48,880 nucleotides of DNA, from the NCBI GenBank assembly GCA_024689985.1, contig JAILCZ010000075.1, positions 1-48,880 on the forward strand, read 5' to 3'. The first letter of the stretch is position 1. Every line of letters begins with the position of its first letter. This stretch comes from Bacteroidales bacterium (lineage in GTDB: Bacteria > Bacteroidota > Bacteroidia > Bacteroidales > UBA932). This document shows, in pieces, positions 39,573 through 47,424 of this stretch. The position numbers were made by a program, and so were the translations under genes. The notes under the pieces were generated by a model that was given only the letters and a program-made list of their open reading frames with translations, had not been told where the DNA came from and made no database searches.

Positions 39573-41741
39573 ATGGAAAATAATTTCGACGAGCGCTACG
39601 GGCATTATGATGATGCCGGTCGCGCGATAATCAGGAAGGCATACGACATCGCCAAGGAGGCTCTCAAGGATGATACCCGCTACAACGGGGCTCCGTTCTT
39701 CGAGCATCCCCTCGGCGTGTCTCAGATAGTTGCGGACGAAATCGGTCTGCAGGCCGAGTGCGTGGCCGCCGTCTTCCTTCACGAGACTGTTCTCCGTCAT
39801 CCTGAGGTCGACATAAAGAGCGCCGGCTTCAGCAGCGACGTCTATACGATGACTGAGGGACTCACCAAGATTTCCTCTATCAATCCCCGCGACACCAAGC
39901 TCGAGGCAGAGAATTACAAGAAACTGATTCTCCAGTACTCCACCGACCCGAGGGTGACCGTCATCAAGATAGCCGACCGTCTCGAGGTTATGAGGAATCT
40001 GGAGATGTTCCCAAAGACATCCAAGGAGAAGAAGGTGCTCGAAACCCTTCTCCTCTACATACCTCTTGCCCACCAGCTCGGCCTGTACAATATCAAGAGC
40101 GAATTGGAAACCATATATTTCCGTTTTGCCGACCCTGAGCACTTCCGCCTCGTCACCAACAAACTGAAGGCGACGGAAAAGGACAGGGAGAAACTTTCCG
40201 AGGAATTCGTGGAGCCTCTCAAGAAGAAGCTCGACCTCGCCGGAATCAAGTACAAGTTCAAGGTAAGGACAAAGACTCCTTATTCTATTTATAAGAAGAT
40301 GCAGAAGCAGGGCGTGCCTTTCGAGGGCGTGTATGATGTCTTCGCGATGAGGTTCATCATCGACTGTGACTGCGACATAAAGACCGAAAAGGAACTTTGC
40401 TGGAAGGTCTATTCCTATGTGACCGAGGAGTACGAGCCTGATACCAAGAGACTGAGGGACTGGATCACCAATCCTAAGCCGAACGGATACGAGAGCCTTC
40501 ACATCACGGTAAGGAACAGGGAAGGCGCTTCCGTGGAGGTACAGATCAGAACCAAGAGGATGGACGATATGGCCGAGAACGGCCACGCATCCCACTGGTC
40601 GTACAAGGGAATCAAGCGTGAGGCAACGATGGATTCCTGGCTGACATCGGTCCGCTATATCCTGGAACATCCGGGAACCGTGCCTGCCGAGGACCTTCCC
40701 GAGCAGATATCCAAAGATGTCTTCGTCTATACTCCGACCGGAGACCTGAGGGTGCTTCCGGAAGGGGCTACAATCCTGGACTTCGCTTATATGATCCATT
40801 CCAACCTCGGTAACAAGTGTACCGGAGGAAAGGTGAACGGCAGGGTAGTGTCCATAAAGGAAAAACTCAAGACGGGCGACATCGTCGAGATTATGAGCGG
40901 GAGGAACCAGAAGCCTTCGGCTGACTGGGTGAATTTAGTCGTGACCAGCAAGGCCAGGAGCAAGATCCGTCAGTCCCTGAACGAGGAGGAATACAAGAAG
41001 GCCTCGCTCGGAAAGGAACTCGTGGACAGGCGTCTGAAGAATGCAAAGCTGGAATTCTCCGACGGAATTATGGCGGAAATGATGAAGAAACTCCATTATT
41101 CCACCGTTACCGAATTCTTCGCCGCCGTTTATGACGGAGCCGTCGATTACAACGACATCAAGACTTACATCACCGAGCACGATGCTATGGTGGCACAGCA
41201 GATAGCCGAGGCGAAGGCTGCCGGTGCCGTTCAGAACCAGGAGTCTATGAAGAGGTGGACGGCTCAGAATACCGGAAGTTCTTCGGACGACATCCTCGTC
41301 ATCAACGCCAGGGACCTCAAGGGACTGGAGTATCATATGGCACGCTGCTGTCATCCTGTGTTCGGAGACGATGTGTTCGGATTCGTCACGAGGTCAGCCG
41401 GAATCACGATCCACAGGATGTCCTGCCCTAATGCGGCCAGGCTACTTGAGTCCTTCCCGTACCGTATCCAGAAGGTGCGCTGGGCCGATACTCCGAGCTC
41501 GGGCAGCTTCCAGTCCACGCTGCGCATCACCGCGGCTATGGAAGGAGCCGTGCTGAACCAGATAATGGACATTACCAACAACTTCAAGGCGTCCATCCGC
41601 TCGTTCAACGTAAGCGAGAACCAGCGTAACGGCACCTATGATATTCTGCTGAAGATTTCCGTCCCTTCAAATATGGAACTGGACAAGGTTATGTCCCAGA
41701 TCCGTATGCTGAAGAACGTGATAAAGATTGCCAGAGCTTAG
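39573..41741 (+). CDS. rel: RelA/SpoT-family (p)ppGpp synthetase with degenerate hydrolase domain
   Basis: A 722-residue long RSH protein. The N-terminal HD-type hydrolase domain is altered: the HDxxED motif reads H70-E-T-V-L-R, so the metal-binding Asp and the catalytic Glu-Asp pair are absent, though ADRLEVMRNL remains. The synthetase domain looks intact: KTPYSIYKKM (~235), VYDVFAMRFI, NPKPNGYESLHITV and VEVQIRTKRM. A TGS domain follows (DVFVYTPTGDLRVLPEGATI, ~390), then a Cys/His-containing zinc-finger region (HMARCCHPVFGDD) and a C-terminal ACT domain. It is probably synthetase-only or synthetase-dominant, like E. coli RelA. It ends convergent with uvrB, with a 4-base overlap. Confidence 0.93.
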   Translation: MENNFDERYGHYDDAGRAIIRKAYDIAKEALKDDTRYNGAPFFEHPLGVSQIVADEIGLQAECVAAVFLHETVLRHPEVDIKSAGFSSDVYTMTEGLTKISSINPRDTKLEAENYKKLILQYSTDPRVTVIKIADRLEVMRNLEMFPKTSKEKKVLETLLLYIPLAHQLGLYNIKSELETIYFRFADPEHFRLVTNKLKATEKDREKLSEEFVEPLKKKLDLAGIKYKFKVRTKTPYSIYKKMQKQGVPFEGVYDVFAMRFIIDCDCDIKTEKELCWKVYSYVTEEYEPDTKRLRDWITNPKPNGYESLHITVRNREGASVEVQIRTKRMDDMAENGHASHWSYKGIKREATMDSWLTSVRYILEHPGTVPAEDLPEQISKDVFVYTPTGDLRVLPEGATILDFAYMIHSNLGNKCTGGKVNGRVVSIKEKLKTGDIVEIMSGRNQKPSADWVNLVVTSKARSKIRQSLNEEEYKKASLGKELVDRRLKNAKLEFSDGIMAEMMKKLHYSTVTEFFAAVYDGAVDYNDIKTYITEHDAMVAQQIAEAKAAGAVQNQESMKRWTAQNTGSSSDDILVINARDLKGLEYHMARCCHPVFGDDVFGFVTRSAGITIHRMSCPNAARLLESFPYRIQKVRWADTPSSGSFQSTLRITAAMEGAVLNQIMDITNNFKASIRSFNVSENQRNGTYDILLKISVPSNMELDKVMSQIRMLKNVIKIARA

Positions 41742-43909
41742 TCTTTCCAGACTTTCAGATATTGCTGGAGGGCCCAGTATTCATCGCGGCAGTGGGCTGC
41801 CTCGGTGAAGTTGAGGTCTGCGGCCGCTTTTTCCATCCTGCGCTTGTCTTCTTCGATGAGCTGCTCTATCTGTGTGCGTGACATACTCCTTATGACAGGG
41901 TCCTGAAGGACGGCGGCAAGGTCGGCCTTGATGTATCCGTCAACATAGGCGCTGCGGGAATCTCTCTTGGCGTCGTGTCCGAATCCCACGGAAACCGTTC
42001 CCTTTCCGAGGTCGCTCGGGTTCGGAACGTATTCCGGATGGGAAACCGAATCGGCTGCGCTGAAGCGTCCCGTCGTTCCGTTCACGAGGTTCGGGTTCAT
42101 CGCCTTCCTGTCTCCGAATTGGTTCAGGAGAACGTTCTGGCGGACAGTCACCTGCTTAGGAGTGATGTTGTTCTTTTCGTTGTACTCCATCTGCTTCTTC
42201 CTGCGGCGGTCGGTCTCGCGGATTGTCTCCTGCATCGAGTCTGTGATGTGGTCGGCGTACATTATGACGAGGCCGTGGACATTGCGGGCGGCTCGTCCCG
42301 CAGTCTGGGTGAGAGCTCTCGCCGAGCGGAGGAAGCCCTCCTTGTCAGCGTCTAGTATTGCTACGAGGGATACAGTCGGAATGTCGAGACCCTCCCTGAG
42401 GAGGTTGACTCCGATGAGGACGTCGAAGAGTCCGTTCTTGAAATCTTCGATGATCTGCACCCTTTCCTCCGTGTCCACGTCGGAGTGTATGTATCGGCAG
42501 CGGATACCCCTGTTGCCGAAGTATGTGTCGAGTTCTTCAGCCATCCTTTTCGTGAGAGTGGTGACGAGGACTCTTTCGTCATTCTCGGCTCTTTTGCGGA
42601 TCTCCTCCATAAGGTTGTCCACCTGATGCTCAGTCGGCCTGACTTCTATAGGAGGGTCGAGGAGTCCGGTAGGCCTTACGACCTGCTCCACGACGAGGCC
42701 GTTGCTCTCCTCGAGCTCGTAGTCCGAAGGTGTGGCGCTTACATAGACGGTCTGATGGGTCAGGGCCTCGAATTCATCGAAGGTGAGAGGCCTGTTGTCG
42801 GCTGCGGCCGGCAGACGGAAGCCGTACTCCACGAGGACGGACTTGCGGGAATGGTCTCCTCCGTACATCGCCCTGATCTGAGGCAGGGTGACGTGGCTCT
42901 CGTCTATGAAGGTGACGAAGTCGTCAGGGAAGTAGTCGATGAGGCAGAATGGCCTCTGGCCTGGATCCCTGCCGTCGAAATATCTGGAGTAGTTCTCCAC
43001 GCCAGGGCAATATCCCATCTCCTTGATCATCTCCAGGTCGTTCTCCACCCTCTGGCGGAGACGCTTTGCCTCCAGCGGCTTTCCTATGGACTCGAAGTAT
43101 TCTATCTGTTTGACGAGGTCGTCCTGTATGAGCGAGACGGCCTTGAGGGTCCTCTCCCTGGTAGTGACGAAGTTCTTCGCCGGATAGATCGTGACCTTTT
43201 CCAGGCTGTCGATATGTTCGCCGGTTATAGGGTTGATTATCCATATCCTGTCCACCTCGTCTCCGAAGAATTCCACCCTCACGGCATATTCTTCTCCGCC
43301 AAGATATACATCGACCACATCTCCCTGCACGCGGAAGGTACCGCGCTTGAAGTCGGTTTCAGTCCTGGAATAAAGGGCGTCAACAAGTTGGTAGAGCAGG
43401 CGGGTGAGGCTTCTCTGCTCACCCTGCACCACTTCTATCGTCTGTTCGTGGAAGTCGTCAGGGTTGCCGATGCCGTAGAGGCAGGATACGCTGGAAATGA
43501 CGATCACGTCCTTTCTGCCCGAAAGCAGGGCCGAGGCGGCGTTGAGCCTTAGCTGGTCGATGCGGTCGTTGATCGCGAGGTCCTTTTCTATATAGGTATC
43601 GGTAGTCGGAATGTAGGCTTCCGGCTGGTAGTAGTCGTAGTAGGATACGAAATATTCCACGGCGTTGTCCGGGAAGAACTGCTTGAATTCTCCGTAGAGC
43701 TGGGCCGCCAGAGTCTTGTTATGGCTTAATATCAGGGCAGGGCGCTGCAGGTTCTGGATCACGTTCGCCATCGTGAACGTCTTTCCCGAACCTGTGACGC
43801 CAAGGAGCGTGAGTTTGTCAACTCCGCTCTGCAGGGCCTCGGTCATCTGTCTGATTGCTTCAGGCTGATCTCCTGAGGGTTTGTATTCTGATTTAAGCTT
43901 GAAAGGCAT
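41738..43909 (-). CDS. uvrB: Excinuclease ABC subunit B
   Basis: The damage-verifying helicase-like subunit of excision repair, which receives the lesion from UvrA and recruits UvrC. The 723-residue protein has Walker A GVTGSGKTF (~38-46), the beta-hairpin YYDYYQPEAYIP that clamps DNA, DESHVTLPQI (motif II), ETDRRRKKQMEYN, and the C-terminal UVR domain (RRMEKAAADLNFTEAAHCRDEYWAL). It is about 50 residues longer than E. coli or Bacillus UvrB; the extra stretch, Gly/Asp/Ser-rich, lies between the helicase core and the UVR domain (~600-665). A TACCTTTG box ends 6 bases before the ATG. Confidence 0.97.
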   Translation of the reverse strand: MPFKLKSEYKPSGDQPEAIRQMTEALQSGVDKLTLLGVTGSGKTFTMANVIQNLQRPALILSHNKTLAAQLYGEFKQFFPDNAVEYFVSYYDYYQPEAYIPTTDTYIEKDLAINDRIDQLRLNAASALLSGRKDVIVISSVSCLYGIGNPDDFHEQTIEVVQGEQRSLTRLLYQLVDALYSRTETDFKRGTFRVQGDVVDVYLGGEEYAVRVEFFGDEVDRIWIINPITGEHIDSLEKVTIYPAKNFVTTRERTLKAVSLIQDDLVKQIEYFESIGKPLEAKRLRQRVENDLEMIKEMGYCPGVENYSRYFDGRDPGQRPFCLIDYFPDDFVTFIDESHVTLPQIRAMYGGDHSRKSVLVEYGFRLPAAADNRPLTFDEFEALTHQTVYVSATPSDYELEESNGLVVEQVVRPTGLLDPPIEVRPTEHQVDNLMEEIRKRAENDERVLVTTLTKRMAEELDTYFGNRGIRCRYIHSDVDTEERVQIIEDFKNGLFDVLIGVNLLREGLDIPTVSLVAILDADKEGFLRSARALTQTAGRAARNVHGLVIMYADHITDSMQETIRETDRRRKKQMEYNEKNNITPKQVTVRQNVLLNQFGDRKAMNPNLVNGTTGRFSAADSVSHPEYVPNPSDLGKGTVSVGFGHDAKRDSRSAYVDGYIKADLAAVLQDPVIRSMSRTQIEQLIEEDKRRMEKAAADLNFTEAAHCRDEYWALQQYLKVWKD

Positions 43910-43915
43910 AGCTTA

Positions 43916-43923
43916 CAAAGGTA
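43916..43923 (-). promoter_or_regulatory. Putative -7 box TACCTTTG for uvrB
   Basis: On the minus strand TACCTTTG matches TAnnTTTG exactly and is followed by only six bases (TAAGCT) before the ATG at 43909. The uvrB transcript would therefore start at or within a few bases of the start codon. Confidence 0.5.
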
Positions 43924-43970
43924 CTTCTTTTTTTCGAGAGACTCCTTTCTGAGTCAATTATTTGCAATTC

Positions 43971-44002
43971 TTTGCACTTTTGTAAGAAATTATTTACCTT
44001 TA
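43971..44002 (+). promoter_or_regulatory. Promoter of the ompA-like gene (TTTG-N20-TACCTTTA)
   Basis: TTTG (43971-43974), a 20-base spacer and TACCTTTA (43995-44002) fit the Bacteroidota promoter, except for A as the last base of the -7 box. It leaves an A/T-rich leader of about 60 bases before the ATG at 44068, common for highly expressed outer-membrane genes. Confidence 0.6.
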
Positions 44003-44067
44003 TACCAAATTTAACTAAAACACGCCAAATATTTCTAGATTAATTATAACTAACTAATTCATAAAAA

Positions 44068-45201
44068 ATGAAAACTTTAAAGTTCATTGGAGCAGCTATG
44101 GCAGCTCTTCTCGTATCATCTGCGGCATTTGCGCAGGAGAACGGCAACCGCGATGAAAATGGAAACATCGTACGCGGTGCTTATGAGACTAACGGCTTCT
44201 GGGATAACTGGTTCATAGGAGCAGGTGCTGGTGTCAACGGCAACTATGACGGTGAAATCAAAAATAAGGTAGCTGGCGGTTTCGCCGGTGAAATCTTCGT
44301 CGGAAAATGGATTACTCCTTGCGTAGGAGCTGACGTTAAGTTCCACGGCTTGACAAACAAGGCTGAGAGAAAGTCTCCTTCTGAGGACGTCAAGTTCCAT
44401 CAGAATTCTTTCGAGGCTAACGCCCTCTGGAACATCTCAAACGAACTCAGCGGCTACAAGGAGACCCGTCTTATTGACGTGATCCTCTATGCTGGTCCTG
44501 GCGTAGGTGACTATAACATCAAGGGTACTGCTGCTGCGTGGGAATTGTCTGCACAGGCAGGTATCATCGCTGACGTACGTCTCGGCAAGAGAATTGACCT
44601 CTATGCAAACCTTTGCGGTAGAGTATTGGATGACGAAGTTTTGAAGTCAACAGGCCGTGGATGCGTCCTCCCTTCACTTACAGCAGGTCTCGTATGCAAT
44701 CTCGGCAAGACCGGATTCTCTCGTCACTCATCAGTTACTCCTGTCGTAGTTCCTGTTCCTTTCACTGTTGAGCAGTACAACGACCTTTCTGACAAGGTTG
44801 CAGCTCTTGAGAAGGAGAACGAGGCACTCAGAGCTAAGATCGCTGAGCTTGAGGCAGAGCCTGACACAGTTTTCGTAGAGTCTCCTATCGTTTCATCAGC
44901 AACTCTCTACTTTGACTGCGGTTCAGCTACCCTCTCATCACGTGAGCTCGCTCACCTCGAATACTATGCATCTTCTGCACTCAACGCTGACAGCAAGGTT
45001 ACCGTTACAGGTTCAGCTGACAGTGCTACAGGTTCAGCAAAGCGCAACCAGTACCTTTCAGAGGCTCGTGCAAACTACGTAGCTAAGCTTCTCGTCGAGA
45101 AGTATGGCCTCGCAGAGGACAACATCACAATCGTTGCAGACGGCGATACCAACAACGTATTCGACACACCAGCAAAGAACAGAGTCGTTACTATCAAGTA
45201 A
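44068..45201 (+). CDS. OmpA-family outer-membrane protein
   Basis: A 377-residue protein with a signal peptide (cleavage after AFA near 22). Residues ~45-220 are probably an eight-stranded outer-membrane barrel (alternating aromatic and polar residues, [14 protein letters not shown]). A coiled-coil linker (~233-265: [20 protein letters not shown]) leads to a C-terminal OmpA peptidoglycan-binding domain (~275-377) with [34 protein letters not shown] and NRVV. The Asp and Arg that grip diaminopimelate are in GSADSAT and SEARANY. Its role is to tie the outer membrane to the cell wall. It has its own promoter and a strong terminator, so it is monocistronic. Confidence 0.93.
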   Translation: MKTLKFIGAAMAALLVSSAAFAQENGNRDENGNIVRGAYETNGFWDNWFIGAGAGVNGNYDGEIKNKVAGGFAGEIFVGKWITPCVGADVKFHGLTNKAERKSPSEDVKFHQNSFEANALWNISNELSGYKETRLIDVILYAGPGVGDYNIKGTAAAWELSAQAGIIADVRLGKRIDLYANLCGRVLDDEVLKSTGRGCVLPSLTAGLVCNLGKTGFSRHSSVTPVVVPVPFTVEQYNDLSDKVAALEKENEALRAKIAELEAEPDTVFVESPIVSSATLYFDCGSATLSSRELAHLEYYASSALNADSKVTVTGSADSATGSAKRNQYLSEARANYVAKLLVEKYGLAEDNITIVADGDTNNVFDTPAKNRVVTIK

Positions 45202-45220
45202 TTTAATCTCAATCTTATAT

Positions 45221-45259
45221 AAAAAAGGGAATTTCCTGACCAGGGAGTTCCCTTTTTTT
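45221..45259 (+). terminator. Intrinsic terminator after the ompA-like gene
   Basis: An 11-bp stem with two G-T pairs (45227-45237 with 45242-45252) and a 4-base loop GACC is flanked by six A and seven T. It begins 20 bases after the stop codon. The T-tract runs into the purT -7 box. Confidence 0.88.
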
Positions 45260-45260
45260 G

Positions 45261-45268
45261 TATTTTTG
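45261..45268 (+). promoter_or_regulatory. Putative -7 box TATTTTTG for purT
   Basis: TATTTTTG matches TAnnTTTG, starts one base after the terminator T-tract and ends 27 bases before the purT ATG at 45296. The -33 region would lie within the terminator stem. Confidence 0.5.
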
Positions 45269-45295
45269 CAAAGAATCTCAAAACACAGCAATCAA

Positions 45296-46480
45296 ATGGT
45301 TAAAATCGGCAATACATTCAGCGCTTCCGGAAAGAAGGCGCTTCTTTGTGGTTCTGGCGAGCTCGGAAAGGAGGTCGCTATCGAACTTGCTCGTTACGGA
45401 GTTGAGGTGGTGGCCTGTGACAAGTATCAGGGTGCCCCTGCAATGCATATCGCCCAGTCTTCCCACGTCTTCTCGATGCTTGACGCAAAGACTCTCCGCG
45501 ACGTCATCGTAAGCGAAAAGCCAGACTATATCATTCCGGAAATCGAAGCCATCGCCACCCCTGAGCTCGTGAAGCTTGAGAAAGAAGGCTACAATGTAAT
45601 CCCGACGGCCCACGCTACGCTTCTCACTATGAACAGGGAAGGTATCCGCCGTCTCGCTGCTGAAGAACTCGGACTTCCTACTTCAAGGTACGAGTTCGCT
45701 GATACTGAGGAAGATTTCAAGGCTGCGGTCGCAAGAATCGGCTGCCCTTGTGTCGTCAAGCCTGTGATGAGCTCTTCAGGCCACGGCCAGAGCGTCGTCC
45801 ACGATGAATCTGAGATTGACAAGGCCTGGCACATCTCCCAGGAGGGAGGCCGTTCGGGCGAGGGAAGAGTCATCGTAGAGGGCTTCGTGAAATTTGATTA
45901 TGAGATTACCCTCCTTACCGTTCGTCACAGCGCAGGCACGACCTTCCTCGAGCCTGTCGGACACCACCAGGTTGACGGCGACTACCGCGAGAGCTGGCAG
46001 CCTCAGGCAATGAGCCCTGTAGCTATCGAGAAGGCAAAGGATATCGCCGGCAAGATTACATCGGCCCTCGGAGGCTACGGCATCTTCGGAGTGGAGATGT
46101 TCGTCTGCGGAGACGACGTGATCTTCAGCGAGGTTTCTCCTCGTCCTCACGATACCGGTATGGTGACTATGATTTCACAGGATCTCTCAGAATTCGCCCT
46201 CCACGCACGCGCCATCCTCGGCCTGCCTATTCCTGAGGTGCGTTTCTTCGGACCTTCCGCATCGAAGGCCATAGTGGTCGAAGGTGATACTGACAGATAC
46301 GAGTTCGAGAATCTCGACAAGGTGCTTGAGGAACCTGGCGTCCAGATCCGCCTCTTCGGCAAGCCTGAGATCCGCGGCCACCGTCGCGTCGGAGTCATCC
46401 TTGCAACGGACAAGACGGTTGAACTTGCCCTCGCAAAGGCTGAAAGGGCATACAAGAAACTTTCCGTGAAGGTTTACTAG
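45296..46480 (+). CDS. purT: Formate-dependent phosphoribosylglycinamide formyltransferase (GAR transformylase 2)
   Basis: An ATP-grasp enzyme that makes formyl-GAR from GAR, formate and ATP in purine synthesis, an alternative to folate-dependent PurN. The ATG at 45296 gives 394 residues: an N-terminal Rossmann-like part ([19 protein letters not shown]), then the ATP-grasp core with [17 protein letters not shown] and [19 protein letters not shown]. An in-frame start at 45104 lies inside the ompA-like gene and is rejected. It lies after a terminator with its own promoter. Its stop is 3 bases from the convergent HAD gene end, with no terminator visible between them. Confidence 0.97.
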   Translation: MVKIGNTFSASGKKALLCGSGELGKEVAIELARYGVEVVACDKYQGAPAMHIAQSSHVFSMLDAKTLRDVIVSEKPDYIIPEIEAIATPELVKLEKEGYNVIPTAHATLLTMNREGIRRLAAEELGLPTSRYEFADTEEDFKAAVARIGCPCVVKPVMSSSGHGQSVVHDESEIDKAWHISQEGGRSGEGRVIVEGFVKFDYEITLLTVRHSAGTTFLEPVGHHQVDGDYRESWQPQAMSPVAIEKAKDIAGKITSALGGYGIFGVEMFVCGDDVIFSEVSPRPHDTGMVTMISQDLSEFALHARAILGLPIPEVRFFGPSASKAIVVEGDTDRYEFENLDKVLEEPGVQIRLFGKPEIRGHRRVGVILATDKTVELALAKAERAYKKLSVKVY

Positions 46481-46483
46481 AGA

Positions 46484-47323
46484 TTATCTGTAACGGCCGT
46501 ACTGCTTGAGATCGTACTCCGCCTTGATCTTGTCGATGATCGTGCAGACGAGACGGTAGGTCCTGGAATCCTTGGTGTAGTTGGCCGGAGTTATGAAATT
46601 TACGCGTTCTTGGCGAAGAAGCTTCTGAGCCTGGGCGCGTTTCTTTTCGTGTTCAGGATTGAATACTGCTATCGAGTTTCCTCCGAACATCTTGACGATC
46701 TTCATACTCGGGATGTCGGTCTCTCCGTCTCCAAAGTAGATCATATGAGGGAAGGGGATTCGTTTCGCATCCTCTGTGATGCTTTCGTTCACCTGCTTGC
46801 TGTCGCGGGCAGTGAACACTCCCTTGTTTATCTTGAAGAGGGCCTGAGTCTTGGCCGTGTAATCGACTGCGACGCCCGGCCAGACTGCCTCTCCCTTGCT
46901 GTTGTAGATGAAGGAGCAGGCATAGATGTGCTTGAACTCGTCAGCTATAGGACTGCCTTCTATGATTTCGGTAAGTCCTGATGAGTTGATGTAATGCTCG
47001 ATAATCACGCCGTTCTGCTCGCCGTATTCGTTTATGAGCTTGAACCAGCCACGCACGCCTTCGAAGAGGTCGATATGCTCGCCGAATTTCTTGAAATCCT
47101 GCTTGCGGAGCTTTATGCCCTGTCTCTTGGCTTCGTCGATCATCAGCTTCATATAGGAAAGAATGTTGCTGGCGTCTGATGTTTCGGCTATTTCGTTGCT
47201 CTTCGTCCAGAACTCCTCCGGAGTCTGGCCGATGGCCTGGATGAATCCAAATTCCTGCATATTGCCCGGGGACAGGGTTCCGTCAAAGTCGTAAATCAGG
47301 GCGATTATCGGTTTCTTTCTCAT
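46484..47323 (-). CDS. HAD-superfamily hydrolase (phosphoserine phosphatase-like)
   Basis: A 279-residue cytoplasmic phosphatase-type protein. Motif I is YDFDGTLSPG (Asp12 nucleophile, Asp14 acid), motif II INSSG (112-116), motif III probably Lys158 in YTAKTQAL, and motif IV YFGDGETDIPSM (198-203). The insertion between motifs I and II fits a C1-type helical cap as in SerB-like enzymes. The substrate is not determinable. It is divergent from the acyl-CoA synthetase gene, and an 11-base palindrome lies in the shared 101-base gap. Confidence 0.88.
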   Translation of the reverse strand: MRKKPIIALIYDFDGTLSPGNMQEFGFIQAIGQTPEEFWTKSNEIAETSDASNILSYMKLMIDEAKRQGIKLRKQDFKKFGEHIDLFEGVRGWFKLINEYGEQNGVIIEHYINSSGLTEIIEGSPIADEFKHIYACSFIYNSKGEAVWPGVAVDYTAKTQALFKINKGVFTARDSKQVNESITEDAKRIPFPHMIYFGDGETDIPSMKIVKMFGGNSIAVFNPEHEKKRAQAQKLLRQERVNFITPANYTKDSRTYRLVCTIIDKIKAEYDLKQYGRYR

Positions 47324-47344
47324 AATGAGCTCTTTAACTGGTTA

Positions 47345-47377
47345 TTTTGCAAATGTAGTGTATTTCCATTTGCAAAA
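47345..47377. promoter_or_regulatory. Palindrome in the divergent promoter region, possible operator
   Basis: TTTTGCAAATG (47345-47355) and CATTTGCAAAA (47367-47377) are perfect 11-base inverted arms with an 11-base spacer. The left arm overlaps the HAD-gene -7 box, and the right arm contains the -33 TTTG of the acyl-CoA synthetase promoter. A bound regulator would affect both genes. Confidence 0.5.
47350..47357 (-). promoter_or_regulatory. Putative -7 box TACATTTG for the HAD gene
   Basis: On the minus strand TACATTTG matches TAnnTTTG and lies 26 bases before the ATG at 47323. It overlaps the left arm of the palindrome. Confidence 0.45.
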
Positions 47378-47400
47378 GGTACACTTTTGTTGTAATTTTA
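47369..47400 (+). promoter_or_regulatory. Putative promoter of the acyl-CoA synthetase gene (TTTG-N20-TAATTTTA)
   Basis: TTTG (47369-47372), a 20-base spacer and TAATTTTA (47393-47400) resemble the Bacteroidota promoter with A as the last base, as in the ompA-like promoter. The leader would be about 20 bases. Confidence 0.45.
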
Positions 47401-47424
47401 GGAGAAAATTCAAGCTAACCCCCT

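Noticed and set aside
39495-40799. A 434-codon open frame antisense to rel
   Set aside because: It lies wholly opposite conserved RSH and MltG coding sequence, with no domain or promoter of its own.
42485-43552. A 355-codon open frame antisense to uvrB
   Set aside because: A shadow of the uvrB frame; the translation has no family features.
45104-45295. An upstream extension of purT by 64 codons
   Set aside because: It runs through the end of the ompA-like gene and its terminator. The ATG at 45296 gives a normal PurT N-terminus after a promoter box.
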